A stretch of DNA of 64,000 nt from Paractinoplanes maris (GCF_023544465.1 NZ_JALPVL010000004.1:372001-436000), one strand, 5' to 3'. Shown: positions 17,734 through 26,509, counted from the first letter of the stretch. The notes: generated by a model from the sequence alone, not told the origin. Translations and numbers: made by a program.

Positions 17734-18508
17734 GCAGCGGCGAGTTGCACGCGGCGACCAGCGCCTGGCGGCACGCGTCCATCAGCGGGCGCAGGGCGGC
17801 GTCGCGTTGCTGGGCCTCGTAGCCGTTGATGGCGCCGCCGGGCGCGTTCGTCTCGGCCAGCGCGAGCACCTGGTCGAGGATCGAGGCGCGGGCGAACAGG
17901 CGGCGGGCCCGCGGGTCGAAGCCGGGCGGCAGGGTGGCCGTGCTCTCGGGGCGGCGCAACGCCTGCAGCGCGCCGGCCAGCTCGGGTTTCCACTGGGCCA
18001 CGTCGAGTTTGGTCAGCTGGGTCGTCGCCTCGCCCAGGGCCAGGGTCAGCTCGGCCTCGGCCTCGGCCGCGCCCATCTGGAAGACCGGGCGGTAGTTTTC
18101 CACCGGGAACCACCGCCACAGCACCGTTTCGAACTCGACCCCGGACCCGGAGACGTGCTGCCGGACCTCGGGCACGATGCCGAACGACGGCGTCATCACG
18201 GCCTCGCCGGCCAGCATGGCCGCGCCGGTCAGCGGGCCCGGGCCGGGCAGCCCGCGCGGGTCGCCGGGAGCCGGCAGCACGAGGCGGATGTCGTCGGGGT
18301 GCAGCTTGGCGAACGTGGGCAGGCCCTGCGGCAGCGGCACGTCGGTCCACGTGCCGGGCACGTCGGCGACGAGGTGCTCCTCGTCGTGGGCGATCTCGTC
18401 GGCCAGCTCGTCGAAGGGGACGAGCCCGGCGCGCCAGGCGCGGACCCAGGACACGAGCCGGGTGGAGCGCCGCGCGACGCGGGTGGCCGCATCAGCTGCG
18501 GGGGACAT
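17726..18508 (-). CDS. Hypothetical protein
   Basis: A 260-residue soluble protein, mostly helical, with no motif I recognise. It has an Arg-rich N terminus, a Pro/Gly-rich middle (APGDPRGLPGPGPLTG) and a helical C-terminal half ending DACRQALVAACNSPLHA. I take the ATG at 18508 because the frame upstream of it is unlike the rest; no clear ribosome-binding site is seen. It overlaps the zinc-ribbon NUDIX gene by 8 bases and diverges from the DUF3097 gene. Confidence 0.7.
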   Translation of the reverse strand: MSPAADAATRVARRSTRLVSWVRAWRAGLVPFDELADEIAHDEEHLVADVPGTWTDVPLPQGLPTFAKLHPDDIRLVLPAPGDPRGLPGPGPLTGAAMLAGEAVMTPSFGIVPEVRQHVSGSGVEFETVLWRWFPVENYRPVFQMGAAEAEAELTLALGEATTQLTKLDVAQWKPELAGALQALRRPESTATLPPGFDPRARRLFARASILDQVLALAETNAPGGAINGYEAQQRDAALRPLMDACRQALVAACNSPLHA

Positions 18509-18597
18509 GCGAGCAAGGGTACGTGCCCGCCGGGAACCTTGTCTCGGCCGGAGCGTCAGAAACGCCGTGTCCCAACGCACGGGTTACGGTGCCTTGC

Positions 18598-19398
18598 ATG
18601 TATGGGGAGGACGTGCTCAAGGGGAACTGGCGCCGGCGCAAGGTGATCCCCGAGGTGGACGCCGAACGCGACCTGGTCGTCGAGGACGCCGAGTCCGGGT
18701 TCTGCGGGGCGGTGATCGGCTTCGAGCTGGGCGCGGTGGTGCTGGAGGACCGGCACGGCAAGCGGCGCAATTTCCCGCTGGCGCCGGCCGCTTTCCTGCT
18801 CGACGGGCAGCCGGTCACGCTGCGCCGGCCCGCGGCGGCGCCGGCTCAGGCCCAGCGGCGGGTCACGGCCTCGGGGTCGGTCGCCGTCGAGGGCGTCCGG
18901 GCCCAGGTGGCCAAGGCGAGCCGGATCTGGGTCGAGGGCGTCCACGACGCGGCGCTGGTCGAGCGCATCTGGGGTGACGACCTGCGGATCGAGGGCATCG
19001 TGGTCGAGCCGCTGGACGGCATCGACGACCTGGCCGGCGCGGTCCGCGAGTTCCGGCCGGGCCCGCGGCGGCGGCTGGGCGTCCTGGTCGACCATCTCGT
19101 CCCCGGCAGCAAGGAGAGCCGGATCGTGGCCGCCGTGACCGACCCGGACGTGCTGGTGACCGGCCATCCGTACGTCGACATCTGGCAGGCCGTGAAGCCG
19201 CAGCGCGTCGGGCTCTCGAAGTGGCCGGTGATCCCGCCCGGCCGGCCGTGGAAGGAGGGCATCTGCGCGGCCGTGGGTGTGCGCGAGCCGTACGACATGT
19301 GGCGCCGGATCCTGTCCTCGGTGAGCAGCTACAAGGACGTCGAGACGCCGCTCATCAACTCGATGGAGCGGCTGATCGACTTCGTCACCGTCCCGTGA
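18598..19398 (+). CDS. DUF3097 family protein
   Basis: A 266-residue protein of the actinobacterial DUF3097 family, recognised by MYGEDVLKGNWRRRKVIPE at the start, SRIWVEGVHDAALVERIWGDDL in the middle and LVDHLVPGSKESRI. The central part resembles a TOPRIM-like metal/nucleic-acid fold (VEGVHDA ... LVDHLVPGSKE), which is my inference from the E...D-x-D-like spacing. Its function is unknown. The end overlaps the converging MocR gene by 14 bases. Confidence 0.85.
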   Translation: MYGEDVLKGNWRRRKVIPEVDAERDLVVEDAESGFCGAVIGFELGAVVLEDRHGKRRNFPLAPAAFLLDGQPVTLRRPAAAPAQAQRRVTASGSVAVEGVRAQVAKASRIWVEGVHDAALVERIWGDDLRIEGIVVEPLDGIDDLAGAVREFRPGPRRRLGVLVDHLVPGSKESRIVAAVTDPDVLVTGHPYVDIWQAVKPQRVGLSKWPVIPPGRPWKEGICAAVGVREPYDMWRRILSSVSSYKDVETPLINSMERLIDFVTVP

Positions 19399-20773
19399 CC
19401 GCACCCAGGCGCCGGGCGGCCTCGGTCAGCCGGTCCGGTGGGTTGGCCGCGTAGCCGAGGATCAGACCGGGCGGTCCGGGCGTCATACGGTGCCAGGACA
19501 GCGGGTGGACGAGGACGCCCGCAGCCGCCGCGCGCTGGGCCGTGACGGTGTCCGGTTCGTCGCCGTCGAGCATGATCAACAGATGCAGTCCGGCCGCCAC
19601 GCCGATCACCCGGGCCCGCGGCAGGTGGGTGCGGAGCCCGGCCAGGAGCGCGTCGCGGCGGCGGCGCTGGCGGGCGCGGACGGTGCGCAGGTGCCGCTCG
19701 TAGTCGCCGGTCGCCAGCAGCCGGGCCAGCACCAGCTGCGGCAGCGCGGGGTTGCCGAGGTCGCTGTCGTGCTTGGCCGTGAGCAGCGCGGGCTGCAGGC
19801 GGCGGGGAGCGATCAGCCAGCCCAGCCGCATGCCCGGAGCCAGAGATTTCGAGACACTTCCCGCGTACGCCACGTGGTCCGGCGCCGAGCCCTGAAGCGC
19901 CGCCACCGGGGGCCGGTCGTAGCGGTGCTCGGCGTCGTAGTCGTCCTCGATGATCAGGCCGCCGGCGGTCGCCCAGGTCAGCAGCGCCCGCCGCCGGGCC
20001 GGGCTGAGCACGACCCCGGTCGGGAACTGGTGGGCCGGCGTGATGACGGCCGCCTCCTGGGTCAGCGCCTCGACGACCAGCCCCTCGTCGTCGACCGGTA
20101 CGGGCTCCGGGCGTACGCCCCAGTGCGCGAGCTGGTCGCGGGCCCCGCGCGACCCCGGGTCCTCGACCGCGATCCGGCGGGCCGGAATCGTCTGGGCCAG
20201 CAGGGCCAGCGCCTGGGCGACGCCGTTGACCACGATCACGTCGTCCGGTTCGGCGCGGACGCCGCGGGTGCGGGCGAGCCAGCCGGCCAGCTCGGCGCGC
20301 AGGCGCGGGGTGCCGCCCGGGTCGCCGTAGCCCAGGTCGGCGGCGGTGATCTCGTCGAGCACGGCCCGTTCGGCGCGCAACCACGCCGTACGGGGGAAGG
20401 CCGACAGATCCGGGATGCCGGGGGAGAGGTCGAGGTCGATGCCGTCGGCCGGCGGCAGGGGCAGTCGCAGCGTGTCGAGGGCGCGCCGGCGGTCGGACGG
20501 GGCGTCGCGGACGTGCGGGTGGGCCACGATCGTCGTGCCGGCGCCGGTGCGGGCCTGCGCGAGCCCCTCGTCGATCAGCCGCTGGTAGGCGTCGACGACC
20601 ACGCCCCGGGAGACCTCGAGCTCGGCCGCCAGCACCCGGGTCGGCGGCAGTCTCTCGCCCGGGGCCAGCCGTTTGGCGGCGACGGCGGACCGCAGCCCGT
20701 CGGCCAGCCAGGCGGTCAGCCCCTTGGCCGGGGCGTCCGCGGGACGCAGCTGGAGGAAGTCCGATCCGGACAT
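19385..20773 (-). CDS. MocR-type regulator (GntR HTH + aminotransferase fold)
   Basis: A 462-residue MocR/PdxR-type regulator. Residues about 15-80 are a GntR winged helix (LADGLRSAVAAKRLAPGERL, RVLAAELEVSRGVVVDAYQR-L). The rest is a type I aminotransferase fold with the PLP site: D in VIEDDYDAEHRYD and the lysine in GSVSKSLAPGMRLGW. These proteins bind PLP and an amino compound and control an adjacent gene, here very likely the divergent EamA exporter. The ATG at 20773 has AGGAGG 6 bases upstream. Gene 66 bases from the exporter start. Confidence 0.92.
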   Translation of the reverse strand: MSGSDFLQLRPADAPAKGLTAWLADGLRSAVAAKRLAPGERLPPTRVLAAELEVSRGVVVDAYQRLIDEGLAQARTGAGTTIVAHPHVRDAPSDRRRALDTLRLPLPPADGIDLDLSPGIPDLSAFPRTAWLRAERAVLDEITAADLGYGDPGGTPRLRAELAGWLARTRGVRAEPDDVIVVNGVAQALALLAQTIPARRIAVEDPGSRGARDQLAHWGVRPEPVPVDDEGLVVEALTQEAAVITPAHQFPTGVVLSPARRRALLTWATAGGLIIEDDYDAEHRYDRPPVAALQGSAPDHVAYAGSVSKSLAPGMRLGWLIAPRRLQPALLTAKHDSDLGNPALPQLVLARLLATGDYERHLRTVRARQRRRRDALLAGLRTHLPRARVIGVAAGLHLLIMLDGDEPDTVTAQRAAAAGVLVHPLSWHRMTPGPPGLILGYAANPPDRLTEAARRLGAVTGR

Positions 20774-20818
20774 TGGTCCTCCTGAGCCGGTGGGGATTGG
20801 TCCTTCAATCCGGACCAT
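20764..20818. promoter_or_regulatory. Candidate MocR operator with repeated half sites
   Basis: ATTGGTCC occurs at 20772-20779 and 20796-20803, 24 bp apart, and an inverted copy (GGACCAT) lies at 20812-20818. ATCCGGAC also occurs twice (20764-20771 and 20808-20815). The inverted copy overlaps a minus-strand -10 hexamer TATGGT (20814-20819), the likely promoter of the MocR gene. MocR proteins bind such direct repeats, so this is probably the site for autoregulation and control of the EamA gene. Confidence 0.5.
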
Positions 20819-20839
20819 ATCGCGCCGAGCATCGAGGGT

Positions 20840-21751
20840 GTGAAGACAAATCTGCTGCCCGCTCTCGCCGGCGCCACGGGCATGGCTTTCGTCGGCGGCA
20901 GCGTGGCCGTCTCCGCGTTCCTGGCCGACGCCCCGTCCTCGACCGTCCAGGCCCTGCGGTACGCGGTCGCTTGCCTCCTGCTCGTCCTGTGGTCCCGGGT
21001 CACCGGCCGGCGGCTGAGGCGGCCCCGGCGTACCGAATGGCTCTGGCTCGCCGGGGTGGTCCTGACCGGCATGATCATCTTCAACGTGGCGCTGGTGCAG
21101 GGCTCCCGGCACGCCGAGCCGGCCGTGCTCGGGGTGGCCGTGGCCTGCGTCCCGTTGCTGCTGGCCGTGGTCGGGCCGCTGCTGGAGGGCCAGGCGCCCG
21201 CCCGGCGGCTGATCGTGGCGGCGCTGGTCGTCACGGCCGGGGCGGCACTGGTGCAGGGCTTCGGGCGCACCGACGGCATCGGGCTGGTGTGGGCGCTGGT
21301 GACGTTCGCCTGCGAGGCCGGTTTCACGCTGCTGGCCGTGCCGGTGCTGGGGCGGCACGGTCCGCTGGGGGTGTCGGTGCACTCGACGTGGATGGCCGCG
21401 ATGGCCTTCGGCGTGGGCGGCCTGGCCGTCGAGGGGCCGGGCGCGGTCCTGCGCCTGCGGCCGGACGACGTGCTGGCCGGGGTCTATCTGGCCGTCGCGG
21501 TCACCGCGGTGGCGTTCGTCCTCTGGTACACCTGCGTCCAGCGCCTCGGCTCGGCCCGCGCCGGCCTGCTGACCGGAATCGCCCCGGTCTCGGCGGCGGT
21601 GGTCGGGGTGGCCGTCGGCGGCCCGATGCCCGGGCTCGCCGTGTGGCTGGGTGTCGCCGTGGTCTCGGCCGGGCTGGCGCTGGGCTTCCGCTCGCGCCGG
21701 CCGGTCGCCGCTCCGGTCGAACTCAGGCCAGATGTGCTGGATCTCGTGTGA
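20840..21751 (+). CDS. EamA-family exporter (DMT superfamily)
   Basis: A 303-residue membrane protein with about ten hydrophobic helices arranged as two EamA repeats (first: TGMAFVGGSVAVSAFLADA to LLLAVVGPLLEG; second: GLVWALVTFACEAGFTLLAV to VAVVSAGLALGF). Such proteins export amino acids or other small metabolites. The GTG at 20840 is preceded by GAGG. It is divergent from a MocR regulator, a common pairing for amine or amino-acid exporters. The C-terminal 29 bases overlap the next, converging gene. Confidence 0.88.
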   Translation: MKTNLLPALAGATGMAFVGGSVAVSAFLADAPSSTVQALRYAVACLLLVLWSRVTGRRLRRPRRTEWLWLAGVVLTGMIIFNVALVQGSRHAEPAVLGVAVACVPLLLAVVGPLLEGQAPARRLIVAALVVTAGAALVQGFGRTDGIGLVWALVTFACEAGFTLLAVPVLGRHGPLGVSVHSTWMAAMAFGVGGLAVEGPGAVLRLRPDDVLAGVYLAVAVTAVAFVLWYTCVQRLGSARAGLLTGIAPVSAAVVGVAVGGPMPGLAVWLGVAVVSAGLALGFRSRRPVAAPVELRPDVLDLV

Positions 21752-23027
21752 AGACGAACGTGGCGATGTCGATCGCGGTCACCCGGCCCTCGTCGTCCCG
21801 CCGGATCCGCAGGACCTCGCCCTCGTTCTCGCCCTCGGTGCCGCGCCAGCAGTCGGGCGCCTCGCGAATGAACCGGGTCCGATGGTGCGGGCCGGTCATG
21901 ATCAGCGCGTCCCCGTGCGGGGTGATCTCGTGTTCGCGGCCCATCCACCACCAGCGGCCGACCAGGGTGGCCGCCTCGCCGGTGGGCCGGGCCGGCGGCT
22001 GCCACGGGGTGACGGCGACCGGCTCGCCGTCGACCGCCGCGGCCAGCGCCGCCAGGGCCACGTCCTTGATCGTGGTGCCGGCCAGGCCGTACGAGTTGGC
22101 GAAGGCGATCACGCCCAGCCGGCTCCGGCGGTGGACGGCCAGCTGAGCCACATAGCCCGGCATCGAGCCGCCGTGCCCCACGAAGATCCGCTCACCGACC
22201 CGGTAGAGCTGCGGCCCCAGCCCGTGGCCGGCGGTCCACGACTCGAGGTCGCTGATCACCACCGGCGCGCACATCTCGTCGACCGTCTCGCGGGCCAGCA
22301 CGGCCGGCGCGGGGTCGGTCCAGAAGGCCGCCCACTTCGCCATGTCGGTCAGCGTGGACCAGAGCTGACCGGCCGGCGCCATCGCGCCCGAGTCGAGCCG
22401 GGGCTCCTCGTGCAGTGACCGGTCGAGCTCGTGGACCACGTAGCCCCGGGCGAACGGCTCGACCGGCGCGCAGGTTGTGCGTTTCATGCCCAGCGGGTCG
22501 AGCACCCGCTTGCCGGCCAGCGTCGGCCAGCTCTCGCCGGTCACCCGCTCGAGGACGGCGCCCAGCAGCCCGTACGCCAGATTGGAATAGCGATAGCGCC
22601 GGAACGGTGGCCCGGCGACCTTGTCGTAGCCGAGCGCGGCCAGCAGCTGGTCGACATCGCCGCCGGTCGTGCGCTCCCACCAGGCGCCGTCCGGCTCCCG
22701 CTGCAGGCCCGAGACGTGGCCCAGCAGCTGGCGCAGCGTCACCCCGCCGATCGGGGTGCCCGGCAGATGGCGATAGAGCAGGTCGTCGAGGGCGAAGAAG
22801 CCCTCGTCGCGCAGCTGCATGACCAGCGTGGCGGTGATCGTCTTGGTGATCGAGCCCAGCCGGTACTGCGTCTTCGCGTCCGGCCGCGGGTGCTCGCCCG
22901 CCACAACCTGGTGCAGCACGGCGCGATCCCGCACGATGGCCAGGGCGAGGGACGGCGCACGCCCCTCGGCCTGCGCGCGGACGGCGATCTCCTCGACCCG
23001 TCGGCCGGTCTCCGGCAGCAGCGACAC
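21723..23027 (-). CDS. Serine hydrolase, class C beta-lactamase fold
   Basis: A 434-residue beta-lactamase-fold hydrolase. The nucleophile motif is S-I-T-K (LGSITKT, near residue 59), the second Y-S-N (RYRYSNLAYG, near 145) and the third H-G-G (GHGGSMPG, near 285). The C-terminal 90 residues form an extra beta domain (VGRWWWMGREHEI, MTGPHHRTRF). No signal peptide is seen, so it is probably cytoplasmic; it may be an esterase or D-aminopeptidase-like peptidase rather than a resistance enzyme. The GTG start has GAGAGG upstream. Confidence 0.87.
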   Translation of the reverse strand: MSLLPETGRRVEEIAVRAQAEGRAPSLALAIVRDRAVLHQVVAGEHPRPDAKTQYRLGSITKTITATLVMQLRDEGFFALDDLLYRHLPGTPIGGVTLRQLLGHVSGLQREPDGAWWERTTGGDVDQLLAALGYDKVAGPPFRRYRYSNLAYGLLGAVLERVTGESWPTLAGKRVLDPLGMKRTTCAPVEPFARGYVVHELDRSLHEEPRLDSGAMAPAGQLWSTLTDMAKWAAFWTDPAPAVLARETVDEMCAPVVISDLESWTAGHGLGPQLYRVGERIFVGHGGSMPGYVAQLAVHRRSRLGVIAFANSYGLAGTTIKDVALAALAAAVDGEPVAVTPWQPPARPTGEAATLVGRWWWMGREHEITPHGDALIMTGPHHRTRFIREAPDCWRGTEGENEGEVLRIRRDDEGRVTAIDIATFVFTRDPAHLA

Positions 23028-23183
23028 GGTGGACCCTCTCGATATGTGACTGGTGGGTATAACTCCCCGCGGGCGATATGGCTACGCCGGTTCGGGCCCC
23101 GGCTTGCATGGCAGTTCGATGACATTTTCCGCAAGGGGGCACGGAGCGTCGCCGGACGTGCGCGGACATGTCACGATCGATAC

Positions 23184-23633
23184 GTGGAAGCGGTTCTCTG
23201 GATCGTGCTCGGCATCGCACTGGCGATCGCCGAGGCTTTCACGGCCACATTTCTGATCATTTTCTTCGGGGTCGGGGCTTTCGCCGCGGCCGGTGCGGCT
23301 GCTCTCGGCGCACCACTTCTGCTCCAGGTCATCGTCTTCGCCGTCGTCTCCGGCCTCTCGGTCACGGCGCTGCGGCCGATCATCATGCGCCACGCCAAGC
23401 CGGCACTCGAGACGGGTGACACCCCGTTCGGCGTCGAGGCGCTCGAGGGCACCCACGCCACCGTGCTGGAAGAGGTCGACGGCGCGCACGGCATGATCAA
23501 GATCGACGGCGAGCACTGGCAGGCCCGCTCGTTCGACGGACACGAGAAATACCTGCCCGGCGAGCGCGTCCGGGTCATCAAGGTCAACGGCGCCACGGCC
23601 ATCGTGTGGCGCGACGATCTGCCCAACATTTAG
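23184..23633 (+). CDS. NfeD-like membrane protein
   Basis: A 149-residue protein with two or three N-terminal membrane helices (VLWIVLGIALAIAEAFTATF, LIIFFGVGAFAAAGAAALGA, VIVFAVVSGLSVTAL) and a C-terminal OB-fold domain (GMIKIDGEHWQARSFDG, GERVRVIKVNGATAIV). This is the short NfeD form, the usual partner of an SPFH protein, which is encoded 11 bases downstream. The pair is thought to organise membrane microdomains and modulate membrane proteases. No ribosome-binding site precedes the GTG, so a leaderless start is possible. The pair corresponds in position to M. tuberculosis Rv1487-Rv1488. Confidence 0.9.
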   Translation: MEAVLWIVLGIALAIAEAFTATFLIIFFGVGAFAAAGAAALGAPLLLQVIVFAVVSGLSVTALRPIIMRHAKPALETGDTPFGVEALEGTHATVLEEVDGAHGMIKIDGEHWQARSFDGHEKYLPGERVRVIKVNGATAIVWRDDLPNI

Positions 23634-23644
23634 AGAGGGGTGCC

Positions 23645-24763
23645 ATGGAAGCTGTAATCGGCGTCCTCATCATCGTGATCGTGGTGTTCGCCATCGTCAC
23701 GCTGCTCCGGTCCGTCCGCATCGTCCCGCAGCAGCGCATGGACGTGGTCGAGCGTCTCGGCAAGTACAAGCGGACTCTCTCCCCGGGTCTCAACCTGCTG
23801 GTCCCGTTCGTCGACTCGGTGCGCAGCAAGGTCGACATGCGCGAGCAGGTCGTCTCGTTCCCGCCCCAGCCGGTGATCACCTCCGACAACCTCGTCGTGT
23901 CGATCGACACGGTGCTCTACTTCAAGGTCGTCGACCCGGTGCGGGCGACCTACGAGATCTCCAACTTCCTGCAGGCCATCGAGCAGCTCACGGTCACCAC
24001 GCTGCGAAACGTCATCGGCTCGCTCGACCTCGAGCGCGCCCTGACCAGCCGTGAAGAGATCAACCGACACCTCTCCACGGTGCTCGACGAGACCACCGGC
24101 CGCTGGGGCATCAAGGTCACCCGGGTCGAGATCAAGGCGATCGAGCCGCCGCCGAGCATCCGCGACTCCATGGAGAAGCAGATGCGCGCCGAGCGCGAGC
24201 GACGCGCCACGATCCTCAACGCCGAGGGCCACAAGCAGGCGGCGATCCTCACCGCCGAGGGCGAGAAGCAGTCCCAGGTGCTGCGGGCCGACGGTGACCG
24301 CCAGGCTCGCATCCTGCAGGCCGAGGGTCAGGCCAAGGCGATCCGTACGGTGTTCGACGCGATCCACACGGCCAACCCGTCCCAGAAGGTGCTGGCCTAC
24401 CAGTACCTTCAGGCGCTGCCGCAGATTGCCAACGGCACAGCCAACAAGGTCTGGATCGTGCCGAGCGAGCTGACCAAGGCCCTCGAGGGCATGGGCGGCG
24501 CGCTGGGTGGCCTGGCCAACATGGCCAACGACATCCCGAGGGCCGGGGTCGACTCGGCCGCGGTCGAGAGGGAGGCCGTCGAGGCCGCCGAGGCCGCCGC
24601 CGCCGAGGCGGAAAAGGTCAACGACCAGGTACGAGTCGCCGAGGCCCAGGTCAGCGGCGACCCCGACCGGACGGCCGCGCTGCCGGCGCCGGAGCCGATC
24701 CCGCCGTCGGCCGCGCTGGGCGGTGCCGACTACAACGGCGTGGTCGACCGCGAACGCGCCTGA
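23645..24763 (+). CDS. SPFH/band 7 protein (slipin/QmcA type)
   Basis: A 372-residue stomatin-like protein. One N-terminal membrane helix (VIGVLIIVIVVFAIVTLL) is followed by the SPFH domain (RMDVVERLGKYKRTLSPGLN, ISNFLQAIEQLTVTTLRNVI), a charged coiled coil with AEGEKQSQVLRADGDRQARI-type repeats around residues 190-235, and a conserved VLAYQYLQALPQIANGTANK. The last 70 residues are Ala/Glu-rich. It should form a large membrane-bound oligomer with the NfeD protein. GAGAGGGG precedes the ATG. Confidence 0.92.
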   Translation: MEAVIGVLIIVIVVFAIVTLLRSVRIVPQQRMDVVERLGKYKRTLSPGLNLLVPFVDSVRSKVDMREQVVSFPPQPVITSDNLVVSIDTVLYFKVVDPVRATYEISNFLQAIEQLTVTTLRNVIGSLDLERALTSREEINRHLSTVLDETTGRWGIKVTRVEIKAIEPPPSIRDSMEKQMRAERERRATILNAEGHKQAAILTAEGEKQSQVLRADGDRQARILQAEGQAKAIRTVFDAIHTANPSQKVLAYQYLQALPQIANGTANKVWIVPSELTKALEGMGGALGGLANMANDIPRAGVDSAAVEREAVEAAEAAAAEAEKVNDQVRVAEAQVSGDPDRTAALPAPEPIPPSAALGGADYNGVVDRERA

Positions 24764-24774
24764 TTGCTCCTGAG

Positions 24775-24806
24775 ACGGCCGGCTCCCTCCGCGGGGCCGG
24801 CCGTTT
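24775..24806 (+). terminator. Rho-independent-type terminator after the NfeD-SPFH operon
   Basis: ACGGCCGGC (24775-24783) pairs perfectly with GCCGGCCGT (24796-24804) around a 12-base loop, followed by TTTC. It begins 12 bases after the SPFH stop codon. Confidence 0.75.
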
Positions 24807-24820
24807 CGCTGTCCGGCTGT

Positions 24821-24883
24821 TGTCGCGTGGCCGGCTGTCGCGTGGCCGGTTGTCGCATGGCCGGTTGTCGTCGCGTGGCCGGC
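24821..24883. repeat. 15-bp tandem repeat, four copies
   Basis: The unit TGTCGCGTGGCCGGY occurs at 24821-24835, 24836-24850 and 24851-24865 (one A for G), and a fourth copy with a 3-base insertion ends at 24883. It lies between the SPFH terminator and the stop codon of the RNA methyltransferase gene and encodes nothing evident. Confidence 0.85.
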
Positions 24884-25690
24884 CTATTCGTCGTCGCGGC
24901 CGAGCTCCCAGAAGGCGACGGCGGCCGCCGCGGCGATGTTGAGCGAGTCGACGTTGCGCCGCATCGGGATCTTCACCGGGACGTCGCTGGCCGCCAGCGC
25001 GTTCTTCGACAACCCAGGCCCCTCGGCCCCCAGCAGCAGGGCCGTCTTCCGCCGCTGGTCCTCGGTGAGCCGTTGCAGCGGCACCGCCTCCGCGTCGGGA
25101 GTCAGGGCCAGGATGGTGAACCCGCCGCGGCGAAGCAGGTCGAGGCCGTCCGGCCAGGGCTCCAACCGGGCATACGGCACGGCGAAGACCTCACCCATGC
25201 TGACCCGCACACTGCGGCGGTAGAGCGGGTCGGCCGAGGTCGGCGAGAGCAGCACGGCGTCGATGCCCAGCGCCGCCGCCCCCCGGAACACGGCACCGAT
25301 GTTGGTGTGGTTGTTGACATCCTCGAGCACGGCGACGCGCCGGGCCGTGGCGATGACCTCCTCCGCCGTCCGCAACGGAGCCCGGTGGAACGAGGCCAGG
25401 ACCCCGCGGTGCACGTGGAAGCCGGTGGCCTTTTCCAGCACCGAGGGCGTGGCCGCGTAGATCGGCGCGTCGTCCGGCAGGTCGGCGATCTGATCGGTGC
25501 GCTTCTCGTCGATCAGATAGGACCGCGGCCGGTAGCCGGCCCGCAGCGCGCGGCGCAGCACCAGCTCACCCTCGGCGATGAACAGCCCGTTGGGTGGCTC
25601 CCACTTCGTGCGCAGCTCGAGGTCGGTCAGGGCCCGGTAGTCGCCGAGGCGCTCGTCGGCGGGGTCGGTGATGAGGTGGATCTCGGACAC
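24884..25690 (-). CDS. TrmH/SpoU-family RNA methyltransferase
   Basis: A 268-residue SPOUT methyltransferase that would methylate a ribose 2'-OH of tRNA or rRNA using S-adenosylmethionine. Its N-terminal substrate-binding part (NGLFIAEGELVLRRALRAGY) is followed by the three SpoU motifs: EDVNNHTNIGAVFRGAAALG, ALLLGAEGPGLS and IPMRRNVDSLNIAAAAAVA. The knot motifs are complete. The exact target nucleotide is unknown. Its GTG start lies 5 bases after the stop of the reductase gene, so both are in one operon. Confidence 0.92.
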   Translation of the reverse strand: MSEIHLITDPADERLGDYRALTDLELRTKWEPPNGLFIAEGELVLRRALRAGYRPRSYLIDEKRTDQIADLPDDAPIYAATPSVLEKATGFHVHRGVLASFHRAPLRTAEEVIATARRVAVLEDVNNHTNIGAVFRGAAALGIDAVLLSPTSADPLYRRSVRVSMGEVFAVPYARLEPWPDGLDLLRRGGFTILALTPDAEAVPLQRLTEDQRRKTALLLGAEGPGLSKNALAASDVPVKIPMRRNVDSLNIAAAAAVAFWELGRDDE

Positions 25691-25695
25691 GGCGC

Positions 25696-26283
25696 TCAGT
25701 CGACCCGGTAGGTCAGGTGGGTGGCGTGCCCCGACGCTCGCACGTGGATCTGGCGCAGATTGCGCGGCGCGGCGCCCTCGAACAGCGGGGTGCCCCCGCC
25801 GAGCAGCACCGGCGCGAGGTGCAGCCGCAGCTCGTCGACCAGGCCCGCGTCGATCGCGCCGCGGATGGTCTCGCCGCCGCCCATGATGACGACCTCACGG
25901 TCGTCGGCCAGGGCGCGGCCCTTCTCGACGGCGCTGGCGATCCCGTCGACGACGAAGGTGAACCGGTCGGCCAGGCGCACCCGGGCCGGTGGCGTGCGGG
26001 TGACGACCAGGACGGGCGGCTGCGCGGCCAGGCCGGCGCCGTAACCGACCTCGTCGTTCCAGCCGTCGGGAGCGTCGACGATGTCGAACAGGGTGCGGCC
26101 CATGACGACGGCGCCGGTGGCACCGGTGGACTCGGCCAGCACCGCCCGGTCGATGGCGTCGCCCTCGAACGCCCAGGTGTGCAGGCTCTCGCCGCCGCGG
26201 CCCAGACCCTGCCCCGGGCCGGGCTCGGGGCCGGTCACGAATCCGTCGAGCGACACCGAGATGTCGGCGACCACCTTGGCCAT
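25696..26283 (-). CDS. Dihydrofolate reductase-like (RibD C-terminal) protein
   Basis: A 195-residue protein of the RibD-C/DHFR-like family. It opens VVADISVSLDGFVTGP, has the NADPH-site pieces VVMGRTLFD and EVVIMGGGETIRGAIDAGLV-D-E, and ends in a conserved strand (LRLHLAPVLLGGGTPLF). The family reduces small molecules with NADPH; some members confer drug tolerance, but the substrate is unknown. The ATG at 26283 follows AAGGAGCAGCC. Upstream in the operon to the RNA methyltransferase gene. Confidence 0.88.
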   Translation of the reverse strand: MAKVVADISVSLDGFVTGPEPGPGQGLGRGGESLHTWAFEGDAIDRAVLAESTGATGAVVMGRTLFDIVDAPDGWNDEVGYGAGLAAQPPVLVVTRTPPARVRLADRFTFVVDGIASAVEKGRALADDREVVIMGGGETIRGAIDAGLVDELRLHLAPVLLGGGTPLFEGAAPRNLRQIHVRASGHATHLTYRVD

Positions 26284-26365
26284 GGCTGCTCCTTCCACCG
26301 GTTCCCGGGATCTCCCGGGTCCGACTGCGAGCATGCCACTGGGGTCCGACGTTTCCGTGCTCGGG

Positions 26366-26509
26366 GATGAGCCGGCACCGCGGGTCGTTCAGTGCTTGGG
26401 GATGAGCCGGCGCCGCGGGTCGTTCAGTGCTTGGGGATGAGCCGGCGCCGCGGGTCGTTCAGTGCTTGGGATGAGCCGGCCGCCGGTCGCTAGTGCTTCG
26501 GGATGAGCC
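26366..26509. repeat. 35-bp tandem repeat derived from a gene end
   Basis: Three copies of a 35-bp unit lie at 26366-26400 (one difference), 26401-26435 and 26436-26470; each begins GATGAGCCGGC and ends CAGTGCTTGGG. A fourth, shortened copy runs to about 26500, and the next one is the true 3' end of the membrane-protein gene. Read on the minus strand each unit carries R-L-I-P-K-H and a stop, i.e. the last codons of that gene. The array therefore looks like repeated duplication of the gene's own end. Confidence 0.85.

Noticed and set aside
21723..23027. Antibiotic-resistance beta-lactamase
   Set aside because: The catalytic motifs are there, but no signal peptide is present and the extra C-terminal domain fits the wider esterase/peptidase group.
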